Shown: positions 34,521 through 43,689 of the stretch, one piece after another
Position numbering within the stretch: position 1 is the first letter of the stretch
Layout of the letters: each line of letters opens with the position of its first letter
Source of the DNA: Oceanospirillum sp048268485
GTDB lineage: Bacteria; Pseudomonadota; Gammaproteobacteria; Pseudomonadales; Halomonadaceae
Assembly (NCBI GenBank): GCA_048268485.1
Contig: JBLWVL010000008.1
Span: forward strand, 1 to 64,000
Length of the DNA stretch: 64,000 bases
Direction of reading: 5' to 3'
The notes under the pieces: model-generated
Seen by the model: the letters and a program-made list of their open reading frames with translations, nothing else
The model's database searches: none
Told to the model about the DNA's origin: nothing
Translations under genes and position numbers: made by a program

Positions 34521-36317
34521 ATGAGTCAATTTGCGATTAATATTCTGTTTGTAGGGGCATCTTTTGCACTCTACATCGGTATTGCCATCTGGGCCCGAGC
34601 GGGTTCAACAAAAGAGTTCTACGTAGCTGGTGGCGGCGTACACCCTGTTGCTAATGGTATGGCAACAGCAGCTGACTGGATGTCTGCTGCATCATTTATC
34701 TCCATGGCTGGTTTGCTGGCCTCTAAAGGTTACTTCGCCTCATCCTTCCTGATGGGCTGGACTGGTGGTTATGTACTGCTGGCCATGCTTCTGGCTCCTT
34801 ACCTGCGTAAGTTTGGTAAGTTCACTGTCCCTGATTTCATTGGTGACCGCTTCTACAGCAGTACAGCCCGTACCTTAGCTGTAATCTGCCTGATTGTTGC
34901 TTCCGTTACTTATGTAATCGGTCAGATGAGTGGTGCCGGTGTTGCATTCTCCCGCTTCCTGGAAGTTTCCAATGATGCTGGTATCTGGATTGCTGCTCTG
35001 ATCGTATTTTTGTACGCAGTATTCGGTGGTATGAAAGGTATTACCTATACTCAGGTAGCTCAGTACGTTGTACTGATTATTGCTTATACCATTCCTGCGA
35101 TCTTCATCGCGATGCAGCTGACCGGTAACCCGATTCCAATGTTTGGTATGTTTGGTACTCACGTTGAATCCGGTGTACCTCTTCTGGAAAAACTAAACAC
35201 TGTTGTTACTGAGCTGGGCTTTAGTAGCTATACCGCAGATGTGGACAATAAACTGAACATGGTTCTGTTTACTCTGTCTCTGATGTTTGGTACTGCAGGT
35301 CTGCCACACGTTATCATCCGTTTCTTCACTGTACCTAAAGTTGCTGATGCACGTTGGTCTGCAGGTTGGGCGCTGATCTTTATCGCTCTGCTGTACCTGA
35401 CAGCTCCTGCTGTTGCATCTATGGCTCGTCTGAACCTGATTACAACGGTTTATCCTGAAGCTGCAGCTAAACAGGAAAGTTATGAGCAGGCGATGCAGAA
35501 TCCAATTCTGTTCTCTGAACGTCCAGAGTGGATGAAAACCTGGGAAGAGACTGGTCTGATCAAGTACGAAGATAAGAATAACGATGGTCGTATTCAGTTC
35601 TACAATGACAAAAATGCAGACTTCAACAATACTGCTGAAGCGCGTGGCTGGAATGGTAATGAGCTGAACGTAAATAACGATATTCTGGTACTGGCTAACC
35701 CTGAGATTGCACAACTTCCGGGTTGGGTTATTGGTCTGATCGCTGCCGGTGGTATCGCTGCGGCACTGTCAACGGCTGCTGGTCTGTTGTTGGCAATCTC
35801 TGCGGCAATCAGTCACGATTTGATCAAGAAAACCATCAATCCAAACATCACTGAAAAAGGTGAGATGCTTGCTGCTCGTATCTCTATGGCTGCAGCTATT
35901 CTGGTAGCAACCTGGTTGGGTCTGAACCCTCCTGGCTTTGCTGCACAGACGGTGGCACTGGCATTTGGTATTGCCGCGGCTTCGATCTTCCCTGTTCTTA
36001 TGATGGGTATCTTCTCTGTCACCATGAATAACAAAGGTGCGGTTGCAGGTATGTTGGCGGGTCTGATTACAACTCTGGTTTACATCTTTACCTATAAAGG
36101 TTGGTTGTTTATCCCAGGTACTAACACCTTGCCGGATACTGCTGAGCATTGGATTCTGGGTATTTCCCCTCTATCCTTCGGTGCAATTGGTGCAGTAATC
36201 AACTTTGCAACAGCCTTCATTGTTTCCGGTGCTACAGAGAAACCACCTGTAGAAATTCAGGAAATGGTAGAAAGCGTACGTTTCCCTAAAGGTGCTGGTG
36301 AGGCAGTTGATCACTAA
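34521..36317 (+). CDS. sodium/solute symporter, VC_2705/ActP-like (copy 2)
   Basis: 598-aa paralogue of the symporter at 31899; the first ~180 residues are nearly superimposable. It too has a calcium-loop-like stretch, EDKNNDGRIQF, near residue 355. Codons strongly favour GGT, GCT, CTG and CGT, the pattern of highly expressed genes, whereas copy 1 is mixed. This suggests copy 2 is the main high-level carrier. Substrate inferred as acetate or a similar acid from context. Confidence 0.9.
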   Translation: MSQFAINILFVGASFALYIGIAIWARAGSTKEFYVAGGGVHPVANGMATAADWMSAASFISMAGLLASKGYFASSFLMGWTGGYVLLAMLLAPYLRKFGKFTVPDFIGDRFYSSTARTLAVICLIVASVTYVIGQMSGAGVAFSRFLEVSNDAGIWIAALIVFLYAVFGGMKGITYTQVAQYVVLIIAYTIPAIFIAMQLTGNPIPMFGMFGTHVESGVPLLEKLNTVVTELGFSSYTADVDNKLNMVLFTLSLMFGTAGLPHVIIRFFTVPKVADARWSAGWALIFIALLYLTAPAVASMARLNLITTVYPEAAAKQESYEQAMQNPILFSERPEWMKTWEETGLIKYEDKNNDGRIQFYNDKNADFNNTAEARGWNGNELNVNNDILVLANPEIAQLPGWVIGLIAAGGIAAALSTAAGLLLAISAAISHDLIKKTINPNITEKGEMLAARISMAAAILVATWLGLNPPGFAAQTVALAFGIAAASIFPVLMMGIFSVTMNNKGAVAGMLAGLITTLVYIFTYKGWLFIPGTNTLPDTAEHWILGISPLSFGAIGAVINFATAFIVSGATEKPPVEIQEMVESVRFPKGAGEAVDH

Positions 36318-36370
36318 TAGCTCTTCAGCTCGGGCAGGTTTACAATCTGCAAGGGTATAAGAAAGCAAAG

Positions 36371-36394
36371 CGGGCTTCCTTCTAAGGAAGCCCG
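36371..36394 (+). terminator. hairpin after symporter copy 2
   Basis: CGGGCTTCCTT (36371-36381) pairs with AAGGAAGCCCG (36384-36394). The stem is very strong but the following tract has few T, so termination may be partial and allow reading into the next gene. Confidence 0.65.
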
Positions 36395-36417
36395 ACTTAT
36401 TTGAAGGAAGGGTTTTT

Positions 36418-36924
36418 ATGATTTGGCACTTAATTGCTGCGTTCGTTGTGGGGATTGCCTGTGCAGGTATCGCTCTATTTCTTAGGAAAATCAGCCGCCA
36501 GCGCTTACCTAAGTGGATTATTCCTGTTTTTGCCGGTGTTGGTATGCTGGCTTATCAGGTTCATACCGAGTATGACTGGTTTGACCACAAAACTGCGAGT
36601 TTACCTGAGAACTCTGTTGTGGTTGCTTCAGAAGCTCCGGGAAGCCTCTGGCGTCCATGGACTTATATGATTCCTATGACAACGGCTTTTACTGTTTTGG
36701 ATACAGCTAGTATTCAGCCACGTTCCATTGATAATCAGATAATTTCTGAGTTCATGCTTTACCGTTTTGAGAAGCAACATGTTGATCGTGTTAAGGCTCA
36801 GGCTTATGTGCTTAACTGTGATACTCGCGATCTCCTGCCTATGAATGAAAAAAGAATGTTGGATCTGGAGAAACGTCAGGTTCTCACTCAGGATAATGAG
36901 TTATTGCTTCAGGTTTGCCGCTAA
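36418..36924 (+). CDS. hypothetical membrane-anchored protein
   Basis: 168 aa, family not recognised. Two hydrophobic helices are seen at the N-terminus (~3-22 and ~33-47, the second WIIPVFAGVGMLAYQVH), then a soluble part of ~115 residues with SEAPGSLWRPWTYMIP and CDTRDLLPMNE. A good ribosome site (GAAGG) precedes the ATG. It follows the symporter by 100 bases and may be partly co-transcribed. No function assigned. Confidence 0.75.
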   Translation: MIWHLIAAFVVGIACAGIALFLRKISRQRLPKWIIPVFAGVGMLAYQVHTEYDWFDHKTASLPENSVVVASEAPGSLWRPWTYMIPMTTAFTVLDTASIQPRSIDNQIISEFMLYRFEKQHVDRVKAQAYVLNCDTRDLLPMNEKRMLDLEKRQVLTQDNELLLQVCR

Positions 36925-36943
36925 CTATTCCTCCTCTCTTTAA

Positions 36944-36967
36944 AAGCCTGATACTAAAGTCAGGCTT
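36944..36967 (+). terminator. possible terminator hairpin
   Basis: AAGCCTGA (36944-36951) pairs with TCAGGCTT (36960-36967). It lacks a T-run, so the call is weak. Confidence 0.35.
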
Positions 36968-37113
36968 ACAGCTGACCGGTGGGTCTGCTAGATTCGGTTA
37001 ATAACACAAAGTTACCGAATGCGCTGGCAGGCCTGTGGTTCGGGCGTACACACCTTCACTACTAGCCTATCCGCCTTCAGAATCTTTGGCTCTGATAACA
37101 AGGATAAAAATCT

Positions 37114-38946
37114 ATGAGCAATGAGTTCGACCTCTCTCATCCGCCTTTTGATTTGCTCAGAACGGAAGAGCAGGAAAAACTGATATCCAGTTTGGATATT
37201 GGCTATTTTGGTAAAGATGAAATTGTCATCGATGCCGGACAGGTGAGTGAATCTGTTTTTGTTGTGCTGAAAGGTGCTGTTGTTGAGCTGGATCTGACAA
37301 AAGAATCCGAGCAGGATGGCGGCGTGATCCGGGAATATGCCCATGACGATCTGTTTGGTGCGATAGGTATTATTAACGGTTCCAGTCGTTATACATTCAA
37401 GACCGTTGAAGAAACGATTGCCTGGTTACTGCCAAAAGAGATATTCCTCGGCCTGATGCACAGTAATGAGCCTTTTGCGGCTTATTTTCAGAACACCCTG
37501 GCGGAAAAGGCACGCTTACTGGAACGGCGCCGCAGCGAAAAGTTGGGCAATGGCGATATGTCCTCCTTTATGATGGCTAAGGTCGCAGACTCCGTTTTGC
37601 GCGAAGCGGTTATCTTACAGTCCGGTACCACAATTCTCGAGGCCACACGCACCATGCGTGAGCAGCACTCAGATTGCTTGCTGGTTCATAAAGACTCTCA
37701 ATATGGCATGGTAACCCGCACAGACTTGCTTGAAGGTGTGGTACTGCAGGATATGGGACTTGATAGCGATATCTGCGATTTAGCCTGCTATGACCTGCTG
37801 ACGGTTCAGGCTGATGATTTTTTGTTCAATGCTCTGGTTCTGATGACACGCCACAAGATTCAGCGGGTAGTTGTTTTTGATCATAACCAATTAGCAGGTC
37901 TGGTAGAGCTGACCGATGTGCTAAGTTTTTTCTCCAGCCAATCCCATGTAATTGGTTTGCAGATTGAACGAGCAGGTAATCTTGAAGAGCTTGCCAGGGC
38001 GGCCAAGGGGACAACAGAGCTGATCAATGGTCTGGTAGCCCAGGGGGTTAAAATTCGCTTTGCGATGGATCTTCTGGCTGCATTAAATGGCCGTATTATT
38101 GCTAAAGCTTATGAGCAATTAGTCCCTGAAGAGATTCGTAAAAAAACTTGCTTGCTTGTTATGGGGAGCGAGGGTCGAGGTGAGCAGGTACTAAAGACTG
38201 ATCAGGATAACGCCTTGATTATAGCGGACGACCTGGACTGGCAAGAGTGCAGTCAGGTAATGGATAAGTTTACGAATACATTGCTTGATTTTGGTTACCC
38301 ACTTTGCCCCGGCAATATTATGGTTTCGAACCCAGAGTGGGTTATGAAAGAATCAGAGTGGAGGAAAACTTTGAATCAGTGGAGCGGCTCTGTTGAAGGA
38401 ACTGGCCTGATGAATCTCGCCATTTTTGTTGATGCTCATGCCGTTGCCGGTGATGCACGACTGTTTAGCCGCCTGCGTGATCACCTATTCCACTCTTTGG
38501 AGGGTAACGAAGTTTTCTACTCCTATTTTGCTATGCCTTTGCGCCGCTTCAGTACACCATTAACCTTCTTTGGTGGTTTGAAAAACTCCGATGGTATGGA
38601 TATTAAAAAAGGTGGCATCTTCCCGATAGTTCATGGCATTCGTACCATGGCACTGCAATTTAAGATAAAAGAAACTAACACCTTTCAGCGCATTGATGCT
38701 TTGGTCGAGAAGCGAGTGATGAAGCGCAAGTTTGCGGATGATTTAGCTGAAGCGCTGGTTGTACTAAGCTCCCTGCGTTTACAGCAGCAGCTCAAGGTTG
38801 AAACGGGGCAGGCTCCATCAGGTGAGAGTAATATGGTAAGTGCTGTGAGCCTTAATAAACTTGACCGAGACCTGCTCCGTGAAGCGCTGCATATGGTGAA
38901 AGAATTTAAATCAAGAATGTCACATCGCTATCACCTTGAAAGATAA
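37114..38946 (+). CDS. cyclic-nucleotide-binding, CBS and DUF294 nucleotidyltransferase-like protein
   Basis: Soluble 610-aa signalling protein. A cNMP-binding domain (~10-135) is followed by two CBS domains (~160-280, with ATRTMREQHSDCLLV and ALVLMTRHKIQRVVV) and a DUF294 nucleotidyltransferase-like domain (~330-480) with MGSEGRGEQ and KTDQDNALI, matching the Gly-Ser/D-x-D active-site pattern. A C-terminal helical domain completes it. The ligand and reaction are unknown. It pairs with a 3'-5' exonuclease gene 28 bases on; this duo beside acetate permease genes is common in Pseudomonas-type genomes. Confidence 0.87.
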   Translation: MSNEFDLSHPPFDLLRTEEQEKLISSLDIGYFGKDEIVIDAGQVSESVFVVLKGAVVELDLTKESEQDGGVIREYAHDDLFGAIGIINGSSRYTFKTVEETIAWLLPKEIFLGLMHSNEPFAAYFQNTLAEKARLLERRRSEKLGNGDMSSFMMAKVADSVLREAVILQSGTTILEATRTMREQHSDCLLVHKDSQYGMVTRTDLLEGVVLQDMGLDSDICDLACYDLLTVQADDFLFNALVLMTRHKIQRVVVFDHNQLAGLVELTDVLSFFSSQSHVIGLQIERAGNLEELARAAKGTTELINGLVAQGVKIRFAMDLLAALNGRIIAKAYEQLVPEEIRKKTCLLVMGSEGRGEQVLKTDQDNALIIADDLDWQECSQVMDKFTNTLLDFGYPLCPGNIMVSNPEWVMKESEWRKTLNQWSGSVEGTGLMNLAIFVDAHAVAGDARLFSRLRDHLFHSLEGNEVFYSYFAMPLRRFSTPLTFFGGLKNSDGMDIKKGGIFPIVHGIRTMALQFKIKETNTFQRIDALVEKRVMKRKFADDLAEALVVLSSLRLQQQLKVETGQAPSGESNMVSAVSLNKLDRDLLREALHMVKEFKSRMSHRYHLER

Positions 38947-38974
38947 ACACTGAAGTTATTGTGAGGTAAGCAAA

Positions 38975-39598
38975 ATGGTTTTGAAAACAATAAGAAGTGC
39001 TACCGATAAATGGGCCCATAAAGATGGCGACTACGCCTTTATGTTTGAGCCGTATACAGGCGATGAGATTATCGCCTTGGACTGTGAAATGACGGATCTG
39101 GACCCTCAGAAAGCAGAGCTGGTGTCTATTGCTGCGGTAAAAATTAAAGGCACTCAGGTGCTGACCAGTGAAAAGCTGGATATCAAGCTACAGAAACCAG
39201 AAAGCCTGACCGGTGACTCGATTAAAGTTCATCGCATCCGTGGTGTCGATCTGCGTGGCGGTGAGGTGCTACCTGATGCTTTGGAGCAGTTGCTGCATTT
39301 TATTGGCAATCGTCCAATTATGGGGTATTACATTGATTATGACATCACGGTGTTAAACCGCTTTATTCGCCCACGGTTTGGTTTTAGCTTGCCGAATAAA
39401 ACGATTGAGCTGTCTCAGAGCTACGAGGCGAAGGTCAAGCGTGCTAACCCAGAGCTACAGCCGGACCTTCACTTTGAGAAAATCGCTGAAAAACTGGGGG
39501 TGCCTATGGTTGGGCAGCGTCACAGCGCTCTGGGTGATGCTATTACGACGGCGCTTATGTATGTGCGTTTATTGAAAGGTCCGATTCCTACCAGTTAA
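38975..39598 (+). CDS. DnaQ-type 3'-5' exonuclease
   Basis: 207-aa DEDDh exonuclease. Acidic residues: D and E of ALDCEMTD (~38-42), the middle Asp in YYIDYDITVL, and H/D in RHSALGDAITT. It is similar to the epsilon/PolC exonuclease domain but is encoded as a stand-alone protein with no polymerase part. Probably co-transcribed with the cNMP/CBS/DUF294 gene; its substrate could be a nucleic acid or a nucleotide made by its neighbour (inference). Confidence 0.88.
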   Translation: MVLKTIRSATDKWAHKDGDYAFMFEPYTGDEIIALDCEMTDLDPQKAELVSIAAVKIKGTQVLTSEKLDIKLQKPESLTGDSIKVHRIRGVDLRGGEVLPDALEQLLHFIGNRPIMGYYIDYDITVLNRFIRPRFGFSLPNKTIELSQSYEAKVKRANPELQPDLHFEKIAEKLGVPMVGQRHSALGDAITTALMYVRLLKGPIPTS

Positions 39599-39676
39599 GT
39601 CTGAGTCTTTGTGAAGCAGAATTGAGTTGCGTCCGACTTCAGATTCCCCGTTTGATAAGTGCTACTCTGTAGAGTT

Positions 39677-39706
39677 GGCCTGCAATAGATATTGCAGGCC
39701 TTTTTT
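39677..39706 (+). terminator. rho-independent terminator after the exonuclease gene
   Basis: GGCCTGCAATA (39677-39687) pairs with TATTGCAGGCC (39690-39700), then six T. Confidence 0.95.
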
Positions 39707-39736
39707 ATTTGGAGCGGTAAAGAATACCAGATTAAA

Positions 39737-40690
39737 TTATGCCTGAAAGAGTTTGGGGGCCGGGCGGTCTACCCGTGAATTCAGAAAAGAAAGATCCGGG
39801 CCAGCAGGGATTATCTGGGTTGGATTGATATTTTCGTGGCTGAAGTAGTAGTGACGCTTAATTTGGTCAAAATGAACCGTACAGCGAATCTCTTTAAACT
39901 GATAGATCGCTTTGGTGTAATCCCAAAGGTTCGGATAATCAACAATTCTGCGTAAATTACACTTAAAGTGGCCAACATAAACCGGATCAAACCGAATCAG
40001 AGTCGTAAAGAGGCGGATATCCGCTTCAGTCAGATATTCACCTGTCAGATAAGGCGTTTTTTCCAGTTGGTTTTCAATCTTATCCAGTGTCTCAAACAGA
40101 GAGATAAAAGCTTCTTCGTATGCTTGCTGGCTTGTGGCAAAACCGCAAAGGTATACGCCATTATTTACGTTTGGATAAATCTGTTCATTCCATTGGTCAA
40201 TTTCTGCTCTAAGGCATTCAGGGTACAGGTCAATGTGATTATCGGTTATCTCGTTAAAAGCGGTGTTGAGCAGGCGAATAATTTCTGAAGATTCATTATT
40301 TACAATACTTCCCTGCTGAAGGTCCCATAGCACCGGAACTGTTACCCGGCCGGTATAATCTTTTTTGGCATGAGTATAGAGCTGGTGGTGAAACTCGTAG
40401 CCATAGTTTGGCTCTGGAGTGTCGTAGACCCAGCCATTGCTCAGCATATCCGGGGATACGGCGGTGAAAGGAAGTAATTGCTCCAGCCCTTTGAGGTGGC
40501 GGACAATCATGCTGCGATGGGCCCAAGGACAGGCATGAGAGATATAAAGGTGATATCTGTCTTTCTCTACAGGGTGGTCATCTGAGCCTAAAAGATGGCG
40601 AAACTGAGCGTCTTCCCGTACAAAATGTCCATCGCTTTTCTTTGTGTCATACCATTGGTCATGCCAAAGGCCGTCGATCAGTAAACCCAT
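39737..40690 (-). CDS. yqjG: glutathionyl-hydroquinone reductase (YqjG/Xi-class GST)
   Basis: 317-aa member of the Xi-class glutathione transferases, which remove glutathione from glutathionyl-hydroquinones. The catalytic Cys lies in SHACPWAHR (~56-64); the opening GLLIDGLWHDQWYDT and the C-terminal GST domain (YLTGEYLTEADIRLFTTLIRFD in part) are typical. Start is the ATG at 40690, with AAGGTG seven bases upstream; a GTG three codons earlier is not needed. Confidence 0.93.
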   Translation of the reverse strand: MGLLIDGLWHDQWYDTKKSDGHFVREDAQFRHLLGSDDHPVEKDRYHLYISHACPWAHRSMIVRHLKGLEQLLPFTAVSPDMLSNGWVYDTPEPNYGYEFHHQLYTHAKKDYTGRVTVPVLWDLQQGSIVNNESSEIIRLLNTAFNEITDNHIDLYPECLRAEIDQWNEQIYPNVNNGVYLCGFATSQQAYEEAFISLFETLDKIENQLEKTPYLTGEYLTEADIRLFTTLIRFDPVYVGHFKCNLRRIVDYPNLWDYTKAIYQFKEIRCTVHFDQIKRHYYFSHENINPTQIIPAGPDLSFLNSRVDRPAPKLFQA

Positions 40691-40904
40691 TTTCAACACC
40701 TTATTATTAAACTTCAGTTGATATGAGCTTACTTAATTAAAAAGAAAGAAAAATCCTAATTATGCCGAGTTTTCCTTCGAAAATATCGAATCATTAGTGA
40801 TCTGTCAGAGGGTGGGTATATTTCTGCTAAGGCGAATCAGGAGTGCTCCGTTAGATACCCACCGTATACCGGAGGTAGGCCACCCCCGGTTATATGTGGA
40901 TTGA

Positions 40905-41981
40905 TTACCAACTACCTTTTTGATTTGGCAGGATCCAGCTATGTGAAAACCAGTAGAATCGTGTTGATTTATCATGAGGGGCTGTGCAGGTATATTCTAT
41001 CGGACCAACATTTTCCCCCAGTTTACTTTGCATCGTAAATGTCGGGCGTTTACCTTCTTCTTCACTTGTGTAGGTATTTACCGGTAAGCCATCAGCATTT
41101 TGACAGCGTAGGCCACTTAGTTGGTAGCTGCCTGACAGTAGCTCAACCTGAGCCTGTGGTCGTTTATTATCGGCGGCAAGAATGGTTGGCTGAGCTTTTA
41201 CCCGACGTACAGGCAGTGGTAGGCTTGTGAGCTTTACTGAAAGGTTGTTAATGTTACTTGCAGTGCCGGTTGCTGTGAACCTTGGCTGATAAGTCATTGA
41301 TGTGTAGCGGCTTACTGGCCCCTGGTGCAGTCCGAAGGCAACCAGCCCTTTCGATTTTATCACCTTCCGCACGACTTCATCAGCCTGGCCTGCCTGATAG
41401 GCAAAAAGTTTAGGTGCAATCCCTAAATACTTTTGTAGGGCTTTCTGGTTCAGTTCAATCTCTTTTGTAATCCGTAATCGCCTCTCTTCCGCGGTTTCGC
41501 CAGGCAGTGCTTTGGCAAGGTTGCTGGAGGTGATCCCCATACTGCCGATAGTGCCGCCAGCTTTCTGAACGTTTCGGAGCTGTTTCCAGTTCATATAAAG
41601 AGGGTGTTCTTTCAGAATGGGAGCTGCCGCAACAAATACGGTAAAAGGGAGTTTGCGGTCTGAAAGATATTTGAGTGCATTGTTATATACACTGATATAG
41701 GCGTGATCAAAGGTAATCGCGACTGTTTTATCAGGAATGCTCTGTTTGTTTTTAACGCGGTCAATAATTTTTTCCAGCGGCCATACAGTAAAGTTGTGAT
41801 TTTTCAGGTAGTCCAGATGCTGAAGAAATTCTTCCTCCGTTGCACTTTTACTGGGAGGGGTCCGGTCACTAATGTGTTGATACTGTAAGACGACGGCATG
41901 CCGGGCTGCAAGTGTCTCAGTACTGTTGATCAGTAATGTCGTAGCCAGAACCAGTACGCTGAACAGATAGGTTTTTTTCAT
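40905..41981 (-). CDS. polysaccharide deacetylase-fold protein lacking catalytic residues
   Basis: Exported 358-aa protein with a signal peptide (~1-26). Its backbone follows the CE4/NodB deacetylase family: VVLQYQHIS, VAITFDHAY, a central region and LFAYQAGQAD. Each catalytic motif is altered. The usual TFDD metal Asp is H93; the two zinc His of HSxxH are M148 and S152 in GSMGITSSNL; and the YPYG stretch is YQAG. It is therefore probably a pseudoenzyme, perhaps a sugar-binding protein. The frame is intact and a unique ~110-residue C-terminal domain follows. It overlaps the J-domain gene by four bases. Confidence 0.78.
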   Translation of the reverse strand: MKKTYLFSVLVLATTLLINSTETLAARHAVVLQYQHISDRTPPSKSATEEEFLQHLDYLKNHNFTVWPLEKIIDRVKNKQSIPDKTVAITFDHAYISVYNNALKYLSDRKLPFTVFVAAAPILKEHPLYMNWKQLRNVQKAGGTIGSMGITSSNLAKALPGETAEERRLRITKEIELNQKALQKYLGIAPKLFAYQAGQADEVVRKVIKSKGLVAFGLHQGPVSRYTSMTYQPRFTATGTASNINNLSVKLTSLPLPVRRVKAQPTILAADNKRPQAQVELLSGSYQLSGLRCQNADGLPVNTYTSEEEGKRPTFTMQSKLGENVGPIEYTCTAPHDKSTRFYWFSHSWILPNQKGSW

Positions 41982-42580
41982 TGGAAAGCTGCCTTTAGAA
42001 TTGCCATGGCTTCATTGATCTCCTGGATTTTTGATGGGTCTCCGCCCCGATCCGGGTGGTGCTGCATCGCCAGTTTACGGTAGCGTTGTTTTATTTCTGC
42101 AAAGGTAATCGGTTCGCTTAGCTCCAGGCACTCCAGTGCCCGATGGCTGAGTCCGCGCTTCACCTGCTTTTCTTCTTCGATATCAATCTTTTTCCAGAAA
42201 TTTCGCAACATATCATCCAGCTCTTCCTCTGTGGTTTCCTGCAGAGCTGTCAGATCAAGATAATAATCGCGCATTGGATCCTTCTCTTCGAGAAGGTCAT
42301 GACCAAATTCGTAGGGGTGTAACTGAATATGAACGGCTGAAATTTCCATAATCCAATGAGCTCTCTTAATGAGCTCATCTTTGAGTTCATAGAGGGCGTT
42401 GTAGACCAGAAAGTGCGTACGGAAAAGCGTCATGGTGTCGGAGAAGGTAGCCGGGGTCACTTCGATAACCCCTGTCTCGCCCAAGGCTTTAATCAAGGAG
42501 TGTTCATTCAGGCCCTGAGGGTGAGCTTCAAGAACCAGCTGAATCGTGTCCAGCAGACGTGATCGCTGCAGAGTATTCAT
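41978..42580 (-). CDS. J-domain protein (DNA-J related family)
   Basis: 200-aa protein with an N-terminal DnaJ-related domain (~1-130) and a short C-terminal J domain containing the HPD tripeptide in MQHHPDRGGDPSK (~170-183). J domains stimulate Hsp70 (DnaK) ATPase; there is no G/F or zinc region, so it would be a specialised co-chaperone. Its stop overlaps the start of the downstream deacetylase-fold gene (ATGA), so the two are coupled; the client is unknown. Confidence 0.87.
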   Translation of the reverse strand: MNTLQRSRLLDTIQLVLEAHPQGLNEHSLIKALGETGVIEVTPATFSDTMTLFRTHFLVYNALYELKDELIKRAHWIMEISAVHIQLHPYEFGHDLLEEKDPMRDYYLDLTALQETTEEELDDMLRNFWKKIDIEEEKQVKRGLSHRALECLELSEPITFAEIKQRYRKLAMQHHPDRGGDPSKIQEINEAMAILKAAFQ

Positions 42581-42777
42581 TTAACGCCTTACCTGTCATC
42601 CATTGTGTCCAAGAATGGACCTAATCCAAGCGTATCAAAATTTATAACTCATCATAAACGCTTTAAACATCAAAGTGTTGTCATTTTTTGTGCTTTTTTA
42701 TCAACTCTTCGAGTTTACAATTAACTGGTTTTTGGGTAAAAGACCCCCCTTAGTTTTGCCTTGCCACAGGAGCCCCC

Positions 42778-43620
42778 ATGCAGGAACTTTTACCAAAAGA
42801 TAAACGCGAGTTTAATAAGCTGCAAAAGCGTTTGCGCCGTCATGTCGGACAGGCTATTGCCGACTACAATATGATTCAGGAAGGCGATAAGGTAATGGTA
42901 TGTCTTTCAGGGGGGAAAGACTCGTACACCATGCTGGATATCCTGATGAGCCTGCAAAAAAGTGCACCGGTTAAATTTGACCTGGTGGCTGTGAACCTGG
43001 ATCAGAAGCAACCAGGTTTTCCTGAACATGTGTTGCCCGCATATCTGGATACTATTGGTGTGGAATACCATATTTTGGAGCGTGATACTTACAGTATCGT
43101 TCAGGAGAAAGTTCCGGAAGGAAAAACTACCTGTGCGCTCTGCTCCCGATTGCGCAGAGGCTCTCTCTATGGCTTTGCGGAAGAGATCGGTGCCACCAAA
43201 ATCGCTTTGGGTCACCACAGGGATGATATGCTGGAGACACTGTTTCTGAATATGTTCTACGGTGGGACCCTTAAAGCGATGCCTCCCAAATTACTGAGTG
43301 ATGACGGTAAGAATATTGTTATTCGTCCACTGGCGTATTGTGTTGAAAAAGATATTGAAGCTTTCTCTGAATGGAAAAAATTCCCGATCATTCCCTGTAA
43401 TCTCTGTGGCTCTCAGGATGGCCTGCAACGACAGGTAGTTAAAGAGATGCTGCAAAGCTGGGAAAAGCAGCATCCGGGCCGCTTGGATACTATGTTTCGT
43501 GCCATGCAAAATGTTGCTCCTTCACAGCTGGGTGATACTGAGCTGTTTGATTTCAAAAACCTGGAGGAGAAGCAGTTGAAGATGATGGCTCAACGTATTG
43601 ATATTGTTGATGCTGGTTGA
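42778..43620 (+). CDS. ttcA: tRNA 2-thiocytidine(32) synthetase TtcA
   Basis: 280-aa ATP-dependent thiolase that makes s2C32 in tRNAs using an Fe-S cluster. PP-loop CLSGGKDSYTMLDIL (~41-55); cluster Cys in TTCALCSRLRRG (~121-132) and a further Cys in IIPCNLCGSQ. Length typical. The ATG follows AGGAG closely. Terminated by a strong hairpin. In E. coli ttcA is also near fnr, and the same neighbour is present here. Confidence 0.96.
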   Translation: MQELLPKDKREFNKLQKRLRRHVGQAIADYNMIQEGDKVMVCLSGGKDSYTMLDILMSLQKSAPVKFDLVAVNLDQKQPGFPEHVLPAYLDTIGVEYHILERDTYSIVQEKVPEGKTTCALCSRLRRGSLYGFAEEIGATKIALGHHRDDMLETLFLNMFYGGTLKAMPPKLLSDDGKNIVIRPLAYCVEKDIEAFSEWKKFPIIPCNLCGSQDGLQRQVVKEMLQSWEKQHPGRLDTMFRAMQNVAPSQLGDTELFDFKNLEEKQLKMMAQRIDIVDAG

Positions 43621-43642
43621 TGGGCCCTTGGCTGTAAACGAA

Positions 43643-43666
43643 AAAAGAGAGCCGAGGCTCTCTTTT
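43643..43666. terminator. bidirectional terminator between ttcA and fnr
   Basis: AAAAGAGAGCC (43643-43653) pairs with GGCTCTCTTTT (43656-43666). Works for both convergent genes. Confidence 0.9.
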
Positions 43667-43689
43667 CTATATTTTATGTAAGTGTTTTC

